From Pseudomonas sp. dw_358 (GTDB lineage Bacteria; Pseudomonadota; Gammaproteobacteria; Pseudomonadales; Pseudomonadaceae): 64,000 bases of DNA. Under the pieces are notes generated by a model. The model searched no databases. It saw nothing but the letters and a program-made list of their open reading frames with translations, and had not been told where the DNA came from. The DNA is taken from assembly GCF_018449655.1 (NCBI RefSeq), contig NZ_JAAVUX010000002.1, positions 310,001 through 374,000 of the forward strand, in the 5' to 3' direction. The position numbers and the translations under genes were made by a program. How positions within the stretch are numbered: position 1 is the first letter of the stretch; the number at the start of each line of letters is the position of its first letter. Positions 7,368-16,883 of this stretch are shown here, piece by piece.

Positions 7368-8711
7368 TTACTCGGCGGCGGGTGCAGCCGGTTTGCGCTT
7401 GCGCAGCGGCGCCAGACCATCCTGGCTGACCAGCGAGGGCGCGTCGGCCTTCGGCCGGTTGACCGTCTTGCGCTTGGTCGGGGTCTTGGCCACGGCCTTC
7501 TTGTCGGTTTTCTTGTCGGTCTTTTTCTTCTTCACACCGACCGCCTTGCCCGACGCCTTGACCTTCTTCGGCCCGGTGTAGCTGCCTTTGACTTCCTTGA
7601 TCACCCGGCGCTCGAATTTCTGCTTGAGGTAGCGCTCGACACTGGACATCAGGTTCCAGTCGCCGTGGGAAATCAGCGAGATGGCCAGGCCCTGGTTGCC
7701 GGCACGGCCGGTACGGCCAATGCGGTGCACGTACTCGTCACCGCTGCGGGGCATTTCGAAGTTGATGACCATGTCCAGGCCTTCGACATCCAGGCCACGG
7801 GCCGCCACATCGGTGGCCACCAGAATCTTCACCCCGCCCTGCTTGAGGCGGTCGATGGCAGCCTTGCGGTCCTTCTGGTCCTTGTCGCCGTGCAGCACGA
7901 ACACCTTGTAGTCCTGAGCAACCAGGCGCCCGTACAGGCGGTCGGCCATGGCCTTGGTGTTGGTGAAAATGATTGCCTTCTGGTAGGTCTCATTGGCCAT
8001 CAGCCAGTTGAGGATCTGCTCTTTGTGCACATTGTGATCGGCCGCGATGACCTGCTGGCGGGTGCCTTCGCTGAGCTGGCTGACGCTGTTGATCATCAGG
8101 TGCTCGGGGTCCTTGAGGACCTTGTCGATCATGTCGCGCAGGCCGGCACCGCCCGTGGTGGCGGAGAACAACAAGGTCTGCTGACGGCTCGGGCACTCTT
8201 CCACCAGACGCTGCACGTCCTCGGAAAAGCCCATGTCGAGCATGCGGTCGGCTTCGTCGAGGACGATCACTTCCACATGCTTGAGATCGAGGTTGCCCGC
8301 GTTCAACTGCTCGATCAGCCGCCCTGGGGTGCCGATGAGGATGTCCGGGACCTTGCGCAGCATCGCCGCCTGCACCTTGAAGTCCTCGCCGCCGGTGATC
8401 AGGCCGGCCTTGATGAAGGTGAACTGGGAAAAGCGCTCCACTTCCTTCAGCGTCTGCTGGGCCAGCTCGCGGGTCGGCAGCAGGATCAAGGCACGGATGT
8501 CGACACGCACCTTGGCCGGGCCGATCAGGCGGTTGAGGATCGGCAACACGAACGCCGCCGTCTTGCCGCTGCCGGTCTGAGCGGTCACCCGCAGATCACG
8601 CCCTTGCAAGGCCAGGGGAATGGCCGCTGTCTGCACAGGCGTAGGCTCGACAAATTTAAGCTCGGCCACGGCTTTGAGCAGGCGTTCGTGCAGGGCGAAT
8701 TGGGAAAACAC
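7368..8711 (-). CDS. DEAD-box ATP-dependent RNA helicase
   Basis: 447 residues. Q-motif FVEPTPVQTAAIP at 20-32, Walker A AQTGSGKT at 44-51, then PTRELA, TPGRL, DEAD, SAT, and the second RecA domain with VATDVAARGLD and HRIGRTGRAG. The tail is strongly basic (KKKKTDKKTDKK), as in RhlE/SrmB-like helicases that remodel rRNA or mRNA structure. The GTG at 8711 is chosen as start because GAGGT lies eight bases upstream and the Q-motif spacing is right; reading on upstream adds about 100 residues unlike any helicase. It is divergent from the channel gene. Which paralogue this is cannot be settled here. Confidence 0.88.
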   Translation of the reverse strand: MFSQFALHERLLKAVAELKFVEPTPVQTAAIPLALQGRDLRVTAQTGSGKTAAFVLPILNRLIGPAKVRVDIRALILLPTRELAQQTLKEVERFSQFTFIKAGLITGGEDFKVQAAMLRKVPDILIGTPGRLIEQLNAGNLDLKHVEVIVLDEADRMLDMGFSEDVQRLVEECPSRQQTLLFSATTGGAGLRDMIDKVLKDPEHLMINSVSQLSEGTRQQVIAADHNVHKEQILNWLMANETYQKAIIFTNTKAMADRLYGRLVAQDYKVFVLHGDKDQKDRKAAIDRLKQGGVKILVATDVAARGLDVEGLDMVINFEMPRSGDEYVHRIGRTGRAGNQGLAISLISHGDWNLMSSVERYLKQKFERRVIKEVKGSYTGPKKVKASGKAVGVKKKKTDKKTDKKAVAKTPTKRKTVNRPKADAPSLVSQDGLAPLRKRKPAAPAAE

Positions 8712-8873
8712 GGGTGTTACCTCGACGAAATACGGGAATTCAACGGCATAGCGTAACGGTTTCCGGCGCTGACCTCGAATTTCTTTACGTCTTGTAACGG
8801 TCTCGCGGGTTCCCCGGCCCGCCGAATGGGGTTTAATCGCCAACCCATTCCACCGGTAACTGTCCCCACTCAT

Positions 8874-10115
8874 ATGGACACTCGATCCCCATGGCTTGCG
8901 CTCGGCAGTCTCTGGAGCGCGCTGGACCAACACCCCCTGCTGCATGCCAGCCTGGGCCTGGCGATCCTGCTGGCGTGCGCGCTGGCCGTCGGACGATTGG
9001 TGCGCATCCTGCTGCTGCACGGCGTCGAGGTGCTGGCCCGCCAGCCCTCCGCGCAGTGGCTAAGCGACCTGGCGGCGCACAAAGTGTTCCGGCGCCTGGC
9101 CCAGACGGGGCCCTCGCTGATCCTGCAATTCGGCCTTCAGGGCGTACCCGGGCTCAGCCCCCTGGCCGAGAACCTGCTGGGCAATGTCGCCTTCGCCGTG
9201 ACCCTGCTGTTCCTGTTGCTGGCCGCCAGCGCCACGCTGGACGCCCTGCTGGCCATCCACGCCCGCTCCGAACATGCCCGCACCCGCTCGATCAAGGGCT
9301 ACGTGCAACTGGCGCGGATGATCCTGTTCATCTTCGGCGCCATCGCCATCGTCGCCACGCTGATCGACCGCTCGCCGCTGCTGTTGTTGTCGGGCCTGGG
9401 CGCCATGTCAGCGGTGATCCTGCTGGTCTACAAGGACACCCTGTTGTCATTCGTCGCCAGCGTGCAACTGACCAGCAATGACATGCTGCGGGTGGGCGAC
9501 TGGATCGATATGCCCCAGGTCGGCGCCGATGGCGACGTGGTAGACATCACCCTGCACACGGTCAAGGTGCAGAATTTTGACAAGACCCTGGTTTCGATCC
9601 CCACCTGGCGCCTGATGTCCGAATCCTTCAAGAACTGGCGCGGCATGCAGCAGGCCGGGGGCCGGCGGATCAAACGCAGCCTGTTCGTCGACGCCAGCGG
9701 CGTGCGCTTCATGCACACCGACGAACTCGCTCACATCCAACTGCTGAGGGGCTACGTCGCCCACAAAAATGCCGAACTCCAGCATTGGAATGATTCACAG
9801 GGTGACGTTGCCGAACACCCGGCCAACCGCCGCCAACTGACCAACCTGGGCAGCCTGCGGGCCTACGCCCTCGCCTACCTCAAGCACCACCCCGACATTC
9901 AACCTCAGATGACCTGCATGGTCCGCCAACTGCAACCCACCGCCGAGGGCATACCGCTGGAGATTTACTGCTTCACGCGGACCACGGACTGGGCAGAGTA
10001 CGAACGCGTGCAGGGGGATGTGTTCGATTACCTGCTGGCGGTGATGCCCGTGTTTGGGTTGGCGGTTTATCAGCAGCCAAGTGGGGCCGATATGCGGTCG
10101 ATCCTACTCAAATGA
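8874..10115 (+). CDS. Mechanosensitive ion channel, MscS family (YbdG-like)
   Basis: 413 residues: several N-terminal membrane helices, the pore-lining MscS helix region (LLLLSGLGAMSAVILLVYKD) and the beta domain (MLRVGDWIDMP, DVVDITLHTVKVQNFDKTLVSIP). The long C-terminal part with NLGSLRAYALAYL and EIYCFTRTTDWAEYE matches the YbdG subfamily, which opens on mild hypo-osmotic shock in the inner membrane. Start uncertain: ATG 8874 is preferred, ATG 8826 is possible; neither has a strong ribosome site. It converges with the EamA gene, overlapping its 3' end by 12 bp. Confidence 0.85.
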   Translation: MDTRSPWLALGSLWSALDQHPLLHASLGLAILLACALAVGRLVRILLLHGVEVLARQPSAQWLSDLAAHKVFRRLAQTGPSLILQFGLQGVPGLSPLAENLLGNVAFAVTLLFLLLAASATLDALLAIHARSEHARTRSIKGYVQLARMILFIFGAIAIVATLIDRSPLLLLSGLGAMSAVILLVYKDTLLSFVASVQLTSNDMLRVGDWIDMPQVGADGDVVDITLHTVKVQNFDKTLVSIPTWRLMSESFKNWRGMQQAGGRRIKRSLFVDASGVRFMHTDELAHIQLLRGYVAHKNAELQHWNDSQGDVAEHPANRRQLTNLGSLRAYALAYLKHHPDIQPQMTCMVRQLQPTAEGIPLEIYCFTRTTDWAEYERVQGDVFDYLLAVMPVFGLAVYQQPSGADMRSILLK

Positions 10116-10970
10116 GTCGCGGTGACGGCTGACGCGCCGAGCCACCCAGACCGACAGCAGAATAACCCCCGCCCCCAACGCCAGCCGCCCTGACGGCTCC
10201 TGCTGGTTCCACACCAGCAGGTTGAGTAACAACCCTACCGGCACATGCAAGTTGTTCATCACTGCCAGGGTCGCACCGCTGACCTGGCTTGCGCCCTTGT
10301 TCCAGGCGTACATGCCGAACGCCGTGGCCACCAGCCCGAGAAACACCAGCACGCCCCACTGCGTCGTTCCCTGGGGAAGGTGCTGCGGGTTGCCGAACGC
10401 CAGAAACGCCGGCAGCGCCACCAGCAAGGCGCCGACGAAAAAGTAGCCGAAACGCCGGTACTGCGGCTCGTCCGTGGGAAAGCGCGCCATCAGGTGCTTG
10501 TACAACACTTGGCCGGCCGCGTAGGTGAAGTTGGCCAGTTGCAGCAACAGAAATCCGAGAAAGAAGTCGGCGTTGATGCGGTCGTAGCGGATCACGGCAG
10601 CCCCGGCCACCGCAATCAGGGCGGCCAGCAGCCCCCAAGGATTGAAGCGCCGGTTGAGGGCGTCTTCGATCAACGTCACGTGCAGCGGCGTGAGGATGGT
10701 GAACAGCAGGACCTCCGGCACCGTCAGCACCCGAAAGCTCAGGTACAGGCAGACGTAGGTCACGCCGAACTGCAACGCACCGATCACCAGCATGCGTCGC
10801 AGGAAGACCGGCTCGACGTTGCGCCAGCGGGTCAGCGGGATGAACACCAGCCCGGCGAGGAGCACCCGCGCCAGTACCGCAAAGTAACTGTCCACGTGGC
10901 CGGCCAGATAGACGCCGATGAGGTTGAAGGAAAACGCCTGAATCAGGGTGACGAGAAGCAGGTAGGGCAT
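10104..10970 (-). CDS. EamA-family (DMT) inner-membrane transporter
   Basis: 288 residues, ten predicted membrane segments in two EamA repeats (first half from LLLVTLIQAFSFNLIGVYLA, second from FLGFLLLQLANFTYAAGQVLYK). The family exports amino acids, amines and other metabolites; substrate not visible. ATG 10970 is taken because it opens directly into the first membrane helix; the frame stays open to 11039. Divergent from a LysR gene at 11106, which probably regulates it. Confidence 0.82.
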   Translation of the reverse strand: MPYLLLVTLIQAFSFNLIGVYLAGHVDSYFAVLARVLLAGLVFIPLTRWRNVEPVFLRRMLVIGALQFGVTYVCLYLSFRVLTVPEVLLFTILTPLHVTLIEDALNRRFNPWGLLAALIAVAGAAVIRYDRINADFFLGFLLLQLANFTYAAGQVLYKHLMARFPTDEPQYRRFGYFFVGALLVALPAFLAFGNPQHLPQGTTQWGVLVFLGLVATAFGMYAWNKGASQVSGATLAVMNNLHVPVGLLLNLLVWNQQEPSGRLALGAGVILLSVWVARRVSRHRDSFE

Positions 10971-10996
10971 GGCGAGGCTCGTGCAAAAGATGAAAA

Positions 10997-11014
10997 ATCG
11001 ATTGAATGATCGAT
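10997..11014. promoter_or_regulatory. Candidate operator between the EamA and LysR genes
   Basis: Two ATCGAT hexamers separated by six bases (TGAATG), in the 135-bp divergent intergenic region. Repeated symmetric hexamers in such a place fit a LysR binding site, but no motif of this regulator is known. Confidence 0.4.
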
Positions 11015-11105
11015 AATACCGGCAAAACCCATCAATCAAGTTGTTTTATCGAGCCGATGCTCTAATCTGCCAAGACTGCCTTGTGGTCATTCGATTGGAG
11101 CCCCG

Positions 11106-12038
11106 ATGAAAGCCCCGCGTGTCACCCTGGATCAATGGCGAACCCTGCAAGCCGTGGTCGATCACGGCGGATTCGCCCAGGCCGCCGAAGCCTTGCACCG
11201 GTCGCAATCGTCCGTCAGTTACACCGTGGCACGGATGCAGGACCAATTGGGCGTGCCGCTGTTGCGCATCGACGGGCGCAAGGCGGTGCTGACGGAGGCC
11301 GGTGGCGTGCTGCTGCGGCGTTCCCGGCAGCTGGTCAAGCAGGCCGCCCAGCTCGAAGACCTGGCCCACCACATGGAACAAGGCTGGGAGGCCGAAGTGC
11401 GGTTGGTGGTCGATGCGGCCTACCCCAACGCCCGCCTGGTAAGGGCCCTGACCGAGTTCATGCCGCAGAGCCGTGGCTGCCGCGTGCGCCTGCGCGAGGA
11501 AGTGCTGTCCGGTGTCGAAGAAGTGTTGCAGGAAGGCGTCGCCGACGTCGCCATCAGCGGCTTCAGCATCCCGGGCTACCTGGGTACCGAGATGAACGCC
11601 GTCGAATTCGTCGCCGTCGCCCACCCCGAGCATGCCCTGCACCGCTTCAACCGGCTGCTGAATTTTCAGGATCTGGAAAGTCAGCTGCAGGTGGTCATCC
11701 GCGACTCCGGCCGCTCCCAGCCCCGCGACGTCGGCTGGCTGGGGGCCGAGCAGCGCTGGACGGTGGGTAGCCTGGCCACCGCCGCCACCTTCGTCGGCAA
11801 TGGCCTGGGTTTCGCCTGGCTGCCACGCCACCTGATCGTGCGCGAGCTGGAAGAAGGCGTCCTCAAGGCCTTGCCCATGGAGCAAGGCGGCAGTCGTCAT
11901 CCCGTGTTCTACCTCTACGCCAACAAGGACAAGCCCATGGGCCCGGCCACACAGATCCTGATCGACCTGTTGCGCAGCTACGACAGCACACCGCTGGAAG
12001 ACCTGCCCATGCCCTTGGCCAATGCCGAGTTGGCCTGA
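11106..12038 (+). CDS. LysR-family transcriptional regulator
   Basis: 310 residues. Helix-turn-helix at about 8-65 (WRTLQAVVDHGGFAQAAEAL, then SQSSVSYTVARMQDQLG), followed by an effector domain with LEVLF-type features (VADVAISGF, FVAVAHPEHALHR). GGAG lies nine bases before the ATG. Divergent from the EamA exporter and 14 bp upstream of an alpha/beta hydrolase on the same strand, which may share its transcript. Confidence 0.85.
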   Translation: MKAPRVTLDQWRTLQAVVDHGGFAQAAEALHRSQSSVSYTVARMQDQLGVPLLRIDGRKAVLTEAGGVLLRRSRQLVKQAAQLEDLAHHMEQGWEAEVRLVVDAAYPNARLVRALTEFMPQSRGCRVRLREEVLSGVEEVLQEGVADVAISGFSIPGYLGTEMNAVEFVAVAHPEHALHRFNRLLNFQDLESQLQVVIRDSGRSQPRDVGWLGAEQRWTVGSLATAATFVGNGLGFAWLPRHLIVRELEEGVLKALPMEQGGSRHPVFYLYANKDKPMGPATQILIDLLRSYDSTPLEDLPMPLANAELA

Positions 12039-12052
12039 GGACGCGGCCGGGC

Positions 12053-12835
12053 ATGGCGATCTTCACTTATCAGGGCTGCGAGCTGTTCTACACCGAGCAG
12101 GGCCAGGGCGCACCGGTGCTGCTGGCCCATGGTTTGGGATCGAGCAGTGAGGATTGGGAGCTGCAAGTGCCGGTGCTCGCCGAACATTACCGGGTCATCT
12201 GCCTCGACCTGCGCGGCCACGGTCGCTCGAGCAAGCCTCGCGGCCCCTACAGCATTGCCGGCATGAGCGCCGACGTGCTCGCCTTGCTCGAGCATCTGCA
12301 ACTGGCACAGGTGCACTACGTCGGGTTGTCCATGGGCGGCATGATCGGCTACCAACTGGCAGTGGACCACCCCGAGCGGCTGAGCAGTCTGTGCATCATC
12401 AACAGCAGCCCGGAGGTCAAACTGCACAAGGCCGCCGACTACGTGCAGTGGTTCAAGCGCTGGGCGCTGCTGCGAGTCATGGGTATGGCCACCTTGGGCG
12501 TGGCCCTGGGCAAGAACCTCTTCCCCCGGCCCGAACAGGCCGATCTGCGCCGCAAGGTCGCCGAGCGCTGGGCCCGCAATGACCCGCGGGCCTACCGCGC
12601 CAGCTTCGACGCCATCGTCGGCTGGGGCGTCCAGGAACGACTCTCGCGCATCATCTGTCCTACCCTTATCATCAGCGCCGACCACGATTACACCCCGGTC
12701 GCCCTGAAGGAACATCATGTAACACTCATAGCCGGCGCGCGTCTGGTTGTCATCAAGGATTCCCGCCACGCTACACCGCTCGACCAACCGCAACGCCTGA
12801 ACCAGACCCTCCTGGATTTCCTCGCCACGACCTGA
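12053..12835 (+). CDS. Alpha/beta-fold hydrolase
   Basis: 260 residues, complete. Oxyanion-loop HGLG at 26-29, nucleophile elbow GLSMGG with Ser93, acid Asp in SADHDYTP near residue 206 and catalytic His in [10 protein letters not shown] near 243. Resembles 3-oxoadipate enol-lactonase/esterase relatives, but there are no protocatechuate genes nearby, so no substrate is assigned. It follows the LysR gene by 14 bp. Confidence 0.85.
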   Translation: MAIFTYQGCELFYTEQGQGAPVLLAHGLGSSSEDWELQVPVLAEHYRVICLDLRGHGRSSKPRGPYSIAGMSADVLALLEHLQLAQVHYVGLSMGGMIGYQLAVDHPERLSSLCIINSSPEVKLHKAADYVQWFKRWALLRVMGMATLGVALGKNLFPRPEQADLRRKVAERWARNDPRAYRASFDAIVGWGVQERLSRIICPTLIISADHDYTPVALKEHHVTLIAGARLVVIKDSRHATPLDQPQRLNQTLLDFLATT

Positions 12836-12893
12836 AGCGCTGGCGCTATCCAGAAAGTGTTTCGACCACCACCACCAAGGATCACTGCCCCCC

Positions 12894-13457
12894 ATGTTCA
12901 AACAACTGCTCGTCGCCGCCGGTTCCGTTCTCTTCGCCACCCAGCTGATGGCGGCAGATGCCCAGCATCCCCATGTGCAACTGGACACCAGCATGGGCAA
13001 GATCGAAATCGAGCTGGACGCCGTCAAGGCACCGATCAGCACCGCCAACTTCCTTGCCTATGTGGACAAGGGCTTCTACAACAACACCATCTTTCACCGG
13101 GTGATCCCGGGCTTCATGGTCCAGGGCGGCGGTTTCACCTCGTCCATGACTGAAAAGCCCACCGGCGCGCCGATCAAGAACGAAGCCGACAATGGCCTGC
13201 TCAACACCCGTGGCACCTTGGCGATGGCCCGCACCTCTGATGTGAACTCGGCCACCAGCCAGTTCTTCATCAACCAGAAAGACAACAGCTTCCTCGACCA
13301 CGGGGGGCGCGATTTCGGTTATGCGGTGTTCGGCAAGGTAGTCAACGGCATGGACGTGGTGGACAACATTGCCAATACCCCGACCACCACGATGAACGGT
13401 CAGCAGGATGTGCCGTCAGATCCTGTATTCATCAAGTCGGCCAAACGCCTGCCTTGA
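12894..13457 (+). CDS. ppiA: Periplasmic peptidyl-prolyl cis-trans isomerase (cyclophilin)
   Basis: 187 residues: a Sec signal peptide ([20 protein letters not shown], cleavage after AMA-like residues near 21) then a bacterial cyclophilin domain. Motifs [30 protein letters not shown] and [15 protein letters not shown] supply the active-site Arg, Phe, Met and Gln residues. It catalyses proline isomerisation in periplasmic proteins. AAGGA lies 12 bases before the ATG. A GCCGGT/ACCGGC hairpin (13476-13491) without T-tract separates it from the ABC exporter. Confidence 0.9.
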   Translation: MFKQLLVAAGSVLFATQLMAADAQHPHVQLDTSMGKIEIELDAVKAPISTANFLAYVDKGFYNNTIFHRVIPGFMVQGGGFTSSMTEKPTGAPIKNEADNGLLNTRGTLAMARTSDVNSATSQFFINQKDNSFLDHGGRDFGYAVFGKVVNGMDVVDNIANTPTTTMNGQQDVPSDPVFIKSAKRLP

Positions 13458-13513
13458 ACCCATGCATTGAATGAAGCCGGTCAGGACCGGCGCACTTAAG
13501 GAGCCCTTCACCG

Positions 13514-15349
13514 ATGATTTATCGTCGTTTCGAACAATGGATCGATATCTTCCGCGAAGCGCCCACTGAGGAGCCACCCAAAAAGGTCCTGCCTTTTTAC
13601 ATCTACTACCTCAAGCAGGTGTGGCCGAGCTTCGCCGCCCTGCTGGTGGTGGGCCTGATCGGCGCGCTGATCGAGGTGGCACTGTTCAGCTACCTGAGCC
13701 GCATCATCGATCTGGCCCAAGGCAAACCCGACCCGAATTTCTTCAGCGATCACGCCCTGGAATTGTCGTGGATGCTGGTCGTTACCCTGATCCTGCGGCC
13801 GATTTTCGTCGGCCTGCATGACCTGCTGGTGCACCAGACCATCGCCCCTGGCATGACCAGCCTGATCCGCTGGCAGAACCACAGCCAGATGCTCAAGCAG
13901 AGCCTGAACTTCTTCCAGAGCGACTTCGCCGGGCGCATTGCGCAGCGCATCATGCAGACCGGTAACTCTTTGCGCGACTCGGCTGTCGCTGCCGTGGACG
14001 CCATCTGGCACGTGGTGATCTATGCCGTGGGTTCGCTGGTCCTGTTCGCCGAGGCCGACTGGCACCTGATGATTCCGTTGATCCTGTGGATCCTGGGCTA
14101 CATCGCTGCTCTCTATTACTACGTGCCACGGGTCAAGGAGCGCTCGGTGGTGTCCTCCGAGGCACGCTCCAAGCTCATGGGGCGCATTGTCGACGGCTAC
14201 AGCAATATTGCTACCCTCAAGCTGTTCGCCCACACCAACCTGGAACAACAGTACGCCCGCGAGGCCATTACCGAGCAGACCCTCAAGACCCAGCTGGCCA
14301 GCCGCGTGGTCACCAGCATGGACACCGCCATCACCACCCTCAACGGCATGCTCATCGTCGGCACCACCGGGCTGGCGCTGTGGCTGTGGAGCCAGAGCCT
14401 GATCAGCGTCGGGGCCATTGCCCTGGCCACGGGCCTGGTCATCCGTATCGTCAACATGTCCGGCTGGATCATGTGGGTGGTCAACGGCATCTTCGAGAAC
14501 ATCGGCATGGTCCAGGACGGCCTGGAGTCGATCTCCCAGCCGGTCAGCGTGGTCGACGCCAAGGCCGCGCCCACGCTCAAGATCGATCGCGGCAGCGTGC
14601 GCTTCGAGGACGTCGACTTCCATTACGGCAAGGGCAGCCGCGCCATCATCGACGGGCTGACGCTGGACATTCGTCCGGGCGAGAAGATCGGCCTGATCGG
14701 TCCATCGGGTGCCGGCAAGTCCACCCTGGTCAATCTGCTGCTACGCCTCTACGACCTGCCCGACGGGCGCATCCTGGTGGACGGGCAGGACATCTCCAAG
14801 GTGACTCAGGAGAGCCTGCGGGCACAGATCGGCATGATTACCCAGGACACCGCGCTGCTGCACCGCTCGATTCGCGAGAACCTGCTGTACGGCCGCCCGG
14901 GCGCCTCGGACGAACAGCTCTGGGAGGCGGTGCGCAAGGCCCGCGCCGACGAGTTCATTCCACAGCTCTCGGACTCCGAAGGGCGCACGGGCTTCGAGGC
15001 CCACGTGGGCGAACGCGGTGTGAAACTGTCGGGCGGTCAGCGGCAGCGGATCGCCATTGCCCGAGTACTGCTCAAGAACGCGCCCATCCTGATCATGGAC
15101 GAGGCCACGTCTGCCCTGGACTCCGAGGTGGAAGCGGCGATTCAGGAAAGCCTGGAGACCTTGATGAAGGGCAAGACGGTGATCGCCATTGCCCACCGGC
15201 TGTCCACCATTGCCAAGATGGATCGCCTGGTGGTGCTGGAGCAGGGGCGTATTGTCGAAATCGGCAGCCACAGTGAGCTGCTGGCACAGCATGGGCTGTA
15301 TGCGCGGTTGTGGCATCACCAGACGGGTGGGTTTGTCGGGGTGGATTAA
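13514..15349 (+). CDS. ABC exporter, fused membrane and ATPase domains
   Basis: 611 residues. An N-terminal six-helix exporter membrane domain (about 30-340) is fused to an ATPase domain with Walker A GPSGAGKST near 396, Q-loop MITQDTALL, signature LSGGQRQR near 505, Walker B ILIMDEATSALDS near 527 and H-loop IAHRLST. This is the MsbA/multidrug half-transporter layout, working as a homodimer or with an unlinked partner. GGAG precedes the ATG by 11 bases. Substrate unknown; MsbA itself is usually encoded elsewhere with a kinase gene, so this is more likely a drug- or peptide-type exporter. Confidence 0.85.
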   Translation: MIYRRFEQWIDIFREAPTEEPPKKVLPFYIYYLKQVWPSFAALLVVGLIGALIEVALFSYLSRIIDLAQGKPDPNFFSDHALELSWMLVVTLILRPIFVGLHDLLVHQTIAPGMTSLIRWQNHSQMLKQSLNFFQSDFAGRIAQRIMQTGNSLRDSAVAAVDAIWHVVIYAVGSLVLFAEADWHLMIPLILWILGYIAALYYYVPRVKERSVVSSEARSKLMGRIVDGYSNIATLKLFAHTNLEQQYAREAITEQTLKTQLASRVVTSMDTAITTLNGMLIVGTTGLALWLWSQSLISVGAIALATGLVIRIVNMSGWIMWVVNGIFENIGMVQDGLESISQPVSVVDAKAAPTLKIDRGSVRFEDVDFHYGKGSRAIIDGLTLDIRPGEKIGLIGPSGAGKSTLVNLLLRLYDLPDGRILVDGQDISKVTQESLRAQIGMITQDTALLHRSIRENLLYGRPGASDEQLWEAVRKARADEFIPQLSDSEGRTGFEAHVGERGVKLSGGQRQRIAIARVLLKNAPILIMDEATSALDSEVEAAIQESLETLMKGKTVIAIAHRLSTIAKMDRLVVLEQGRIVEIGSHSELLAQHGLYARLWHHQTGGFVGVD

Positions 15350-15380
15350 GCGTTATCCACGTCACAGCCACCTCTTGAGG

Positions 15381-15457
15381 GACCGAGCTTGCTCGGGAAC
15401 CGAACCGCGCGGTGCAGCAGGCCCGACGTGGGGCCCGCTTCCCGAGCTTGCTGGGTC
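15381..15457. repeat. Repeated CGAGCTTGCT motifs, REP-like intergenic element
   Basis: CCGAGCTTGCTCGGGAA (from 15383) and TTCCCGAGCTTGCTGGG (from 15439) bracket a GC-rich centre with GCAGCAGG and CCTGCAGG. The AGCTTGCTCG core also occurs in the element at 6801-6848. It fills the space between two convergent genes and could also act as terminator. Confidence 0.45.
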
Positions 15458-15493
15458 CTGCAGGTGAAACGCTTCAGATGATCGCCCGGCCGA

Positions 15494-16621
15494 TCACTCC
15501 ACCTGCCGATACGGCAACGCCCCCCGCGCCTCATCGGCATAGGCCAGCACCCCCACCCGCTCCGCGTCGAGAAACTCGTTCACTGCCGCGCGCAGCCCCG
15601 GATGGCGCAAGTAGTGCCAAGAATGGGTGATCACCGGTTCGAACCCGCGAATCAACTTGTGCTCCCCCTGGGCACCCGCATCGAATCGCTTCAGACCATG
15701 GGCGATGGCGTAGTCCATGCCCTGATAGAAACAGGTCTCGAAATGCAGCCGGTCATATTCGGCCAGGCAGCCCCAATAGCGGCCATACAGGGTGTCTCCC
15801 GCCACCAGGCTGAAGGCCATGGCCACCCGCTGGCTGCCCTGCACGGCAAACACCACACGGATCGCCTCGGGCATGCGTTCGGCCAGCAGGCTGAAAAACG
15901 CCCGGCTCAGGTAAGGCGCCTGGCCCCGAACGGCGTAGGTGTTGGCGTAGCAGGCATAGACAAAATCCCAGTCGGCTTCCACCAACTCATGGCCCGCGTG
16001 CCACTCGAACCCGATGGCCTGCCCGGCCACCTGTTCGCGCTCCTTGCGCATCTGCTTGCGCTTGCGCGAGGCCAGCGTGTCGAGGAAATCCTGGAAATCG
16101 CGGTAGCCGCGGTTCTGCCAGTGATATTGGCAGCCCAGCCGTGACAACCAGTCGGGCTCGACGGCCAGCAAGGCATCCAGCGCCGGGTCGGTGAAGTTGA
16201 TGTGGGCGCCGGACAGGTCCTCGATTTCCAGATAACCCGGCAAGGCCTGCAACAACGCCAGGCCATCTTGCGGTCTTGCTGCCAGTAACCGTGGCCCGCT
16301 GACCGGACTGAACGGCACCGCTGCCAACAGCTTGGGGTAGTAATCGATGCCGGCCCGGCGGCAGGCATCGGCCCACCCATGATCGAATACGTATTCGCCG
16401 TAGGAATGCCATTTGCGGTAAGCCGGGAGCGCGGCCAGCAACTGGCCATTTTCCACGTGCAACAGATGTTCAGGCCGCCAGCCAGAGCCTTTGCCCAGGC
16501 TGGCGCTGTCTTCCACGGCACTGAGGAACGCGTGGCGCATGAAAGGTTGATCGGCGGGCAACAAAGCATCCCATTGCGCCGCAGGCAGGTCGGACAGGCG
16601 GGTCAGCACGGTTAAGGACAT
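15494..16621 (-). CDS. DUF482 / peptidogalycan-type GNAT acyltransferase-like protein
   Basis: 375 residues. Typical of PF04339: the N-terminal W(D/N)ALLPADQPFMRHAFLSAVE segment, KWHSYGEYVFDHGWADA, NFTD, the basic SRKRKQMRKERE helix, and the C-terminal YGRYWGCLAEYDRLHFETC and FDAGAQGEHKLIRGF. The fold is a double GNAT module like FemABX proteins, but the substrate of these proteobacterial members is not established. Opposite in direction to the porin downstream; no operon partner visible. Confidence 0.82.
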   Translation of the reverse strand: MSLTVLTRLSDLPAAQWDALLPADQPFMRHAFLSAVEDSASLGKGSGWRPEHLLHVENGQLLAALPAYRKWHSYGEYVFDHGWADACRRAGIDYYPKLLAAVPFSPVSGPRLLAARPQDGLALLQALPGYLEIEDLSGAHINFTDPALDALLAVEPDWLSRLGCQYHWQNRGYRDFQDFLDTLASRKRKQMRKEREQVAGQAIGFEWHAGHELVEADWDFVYACYANTYAVRGQAPYLSRAFFSLLAERMPEAIRVVFAVQGSQRVAMAFSLVAGDTLYGRYWGCLAEYDRLHFETCFYQGMDYAIAHGLKRFDAGAQGEHKLIRGFEPVITHSWHYLRHPGLRAAVNEFLDAERVGVLAYADEARGALPYRQVE

Positions 16622-16883
16622 CGGTTATCCAGTCATGACAAGGCGATCTCTTCGAGTATCGCCCGATCTGCCAGCAATGTGTATCACCCCTTCCCGGACG
16701 GCTGGCACCGAGCCATTTGTATCGGGTTTATGTCACCAACCGGCCATTGGAATGCCATAAACCTGTCATAACCAATAGCAATACTTGCGCCACCTTTTAG
16801 AACCAAGAGCCTTCTGTTCAGGGCCGGTTCAGGTAAATACCTATAACGCAGGCAACTGCGACTAAAACGTAACGGAGCAAAGT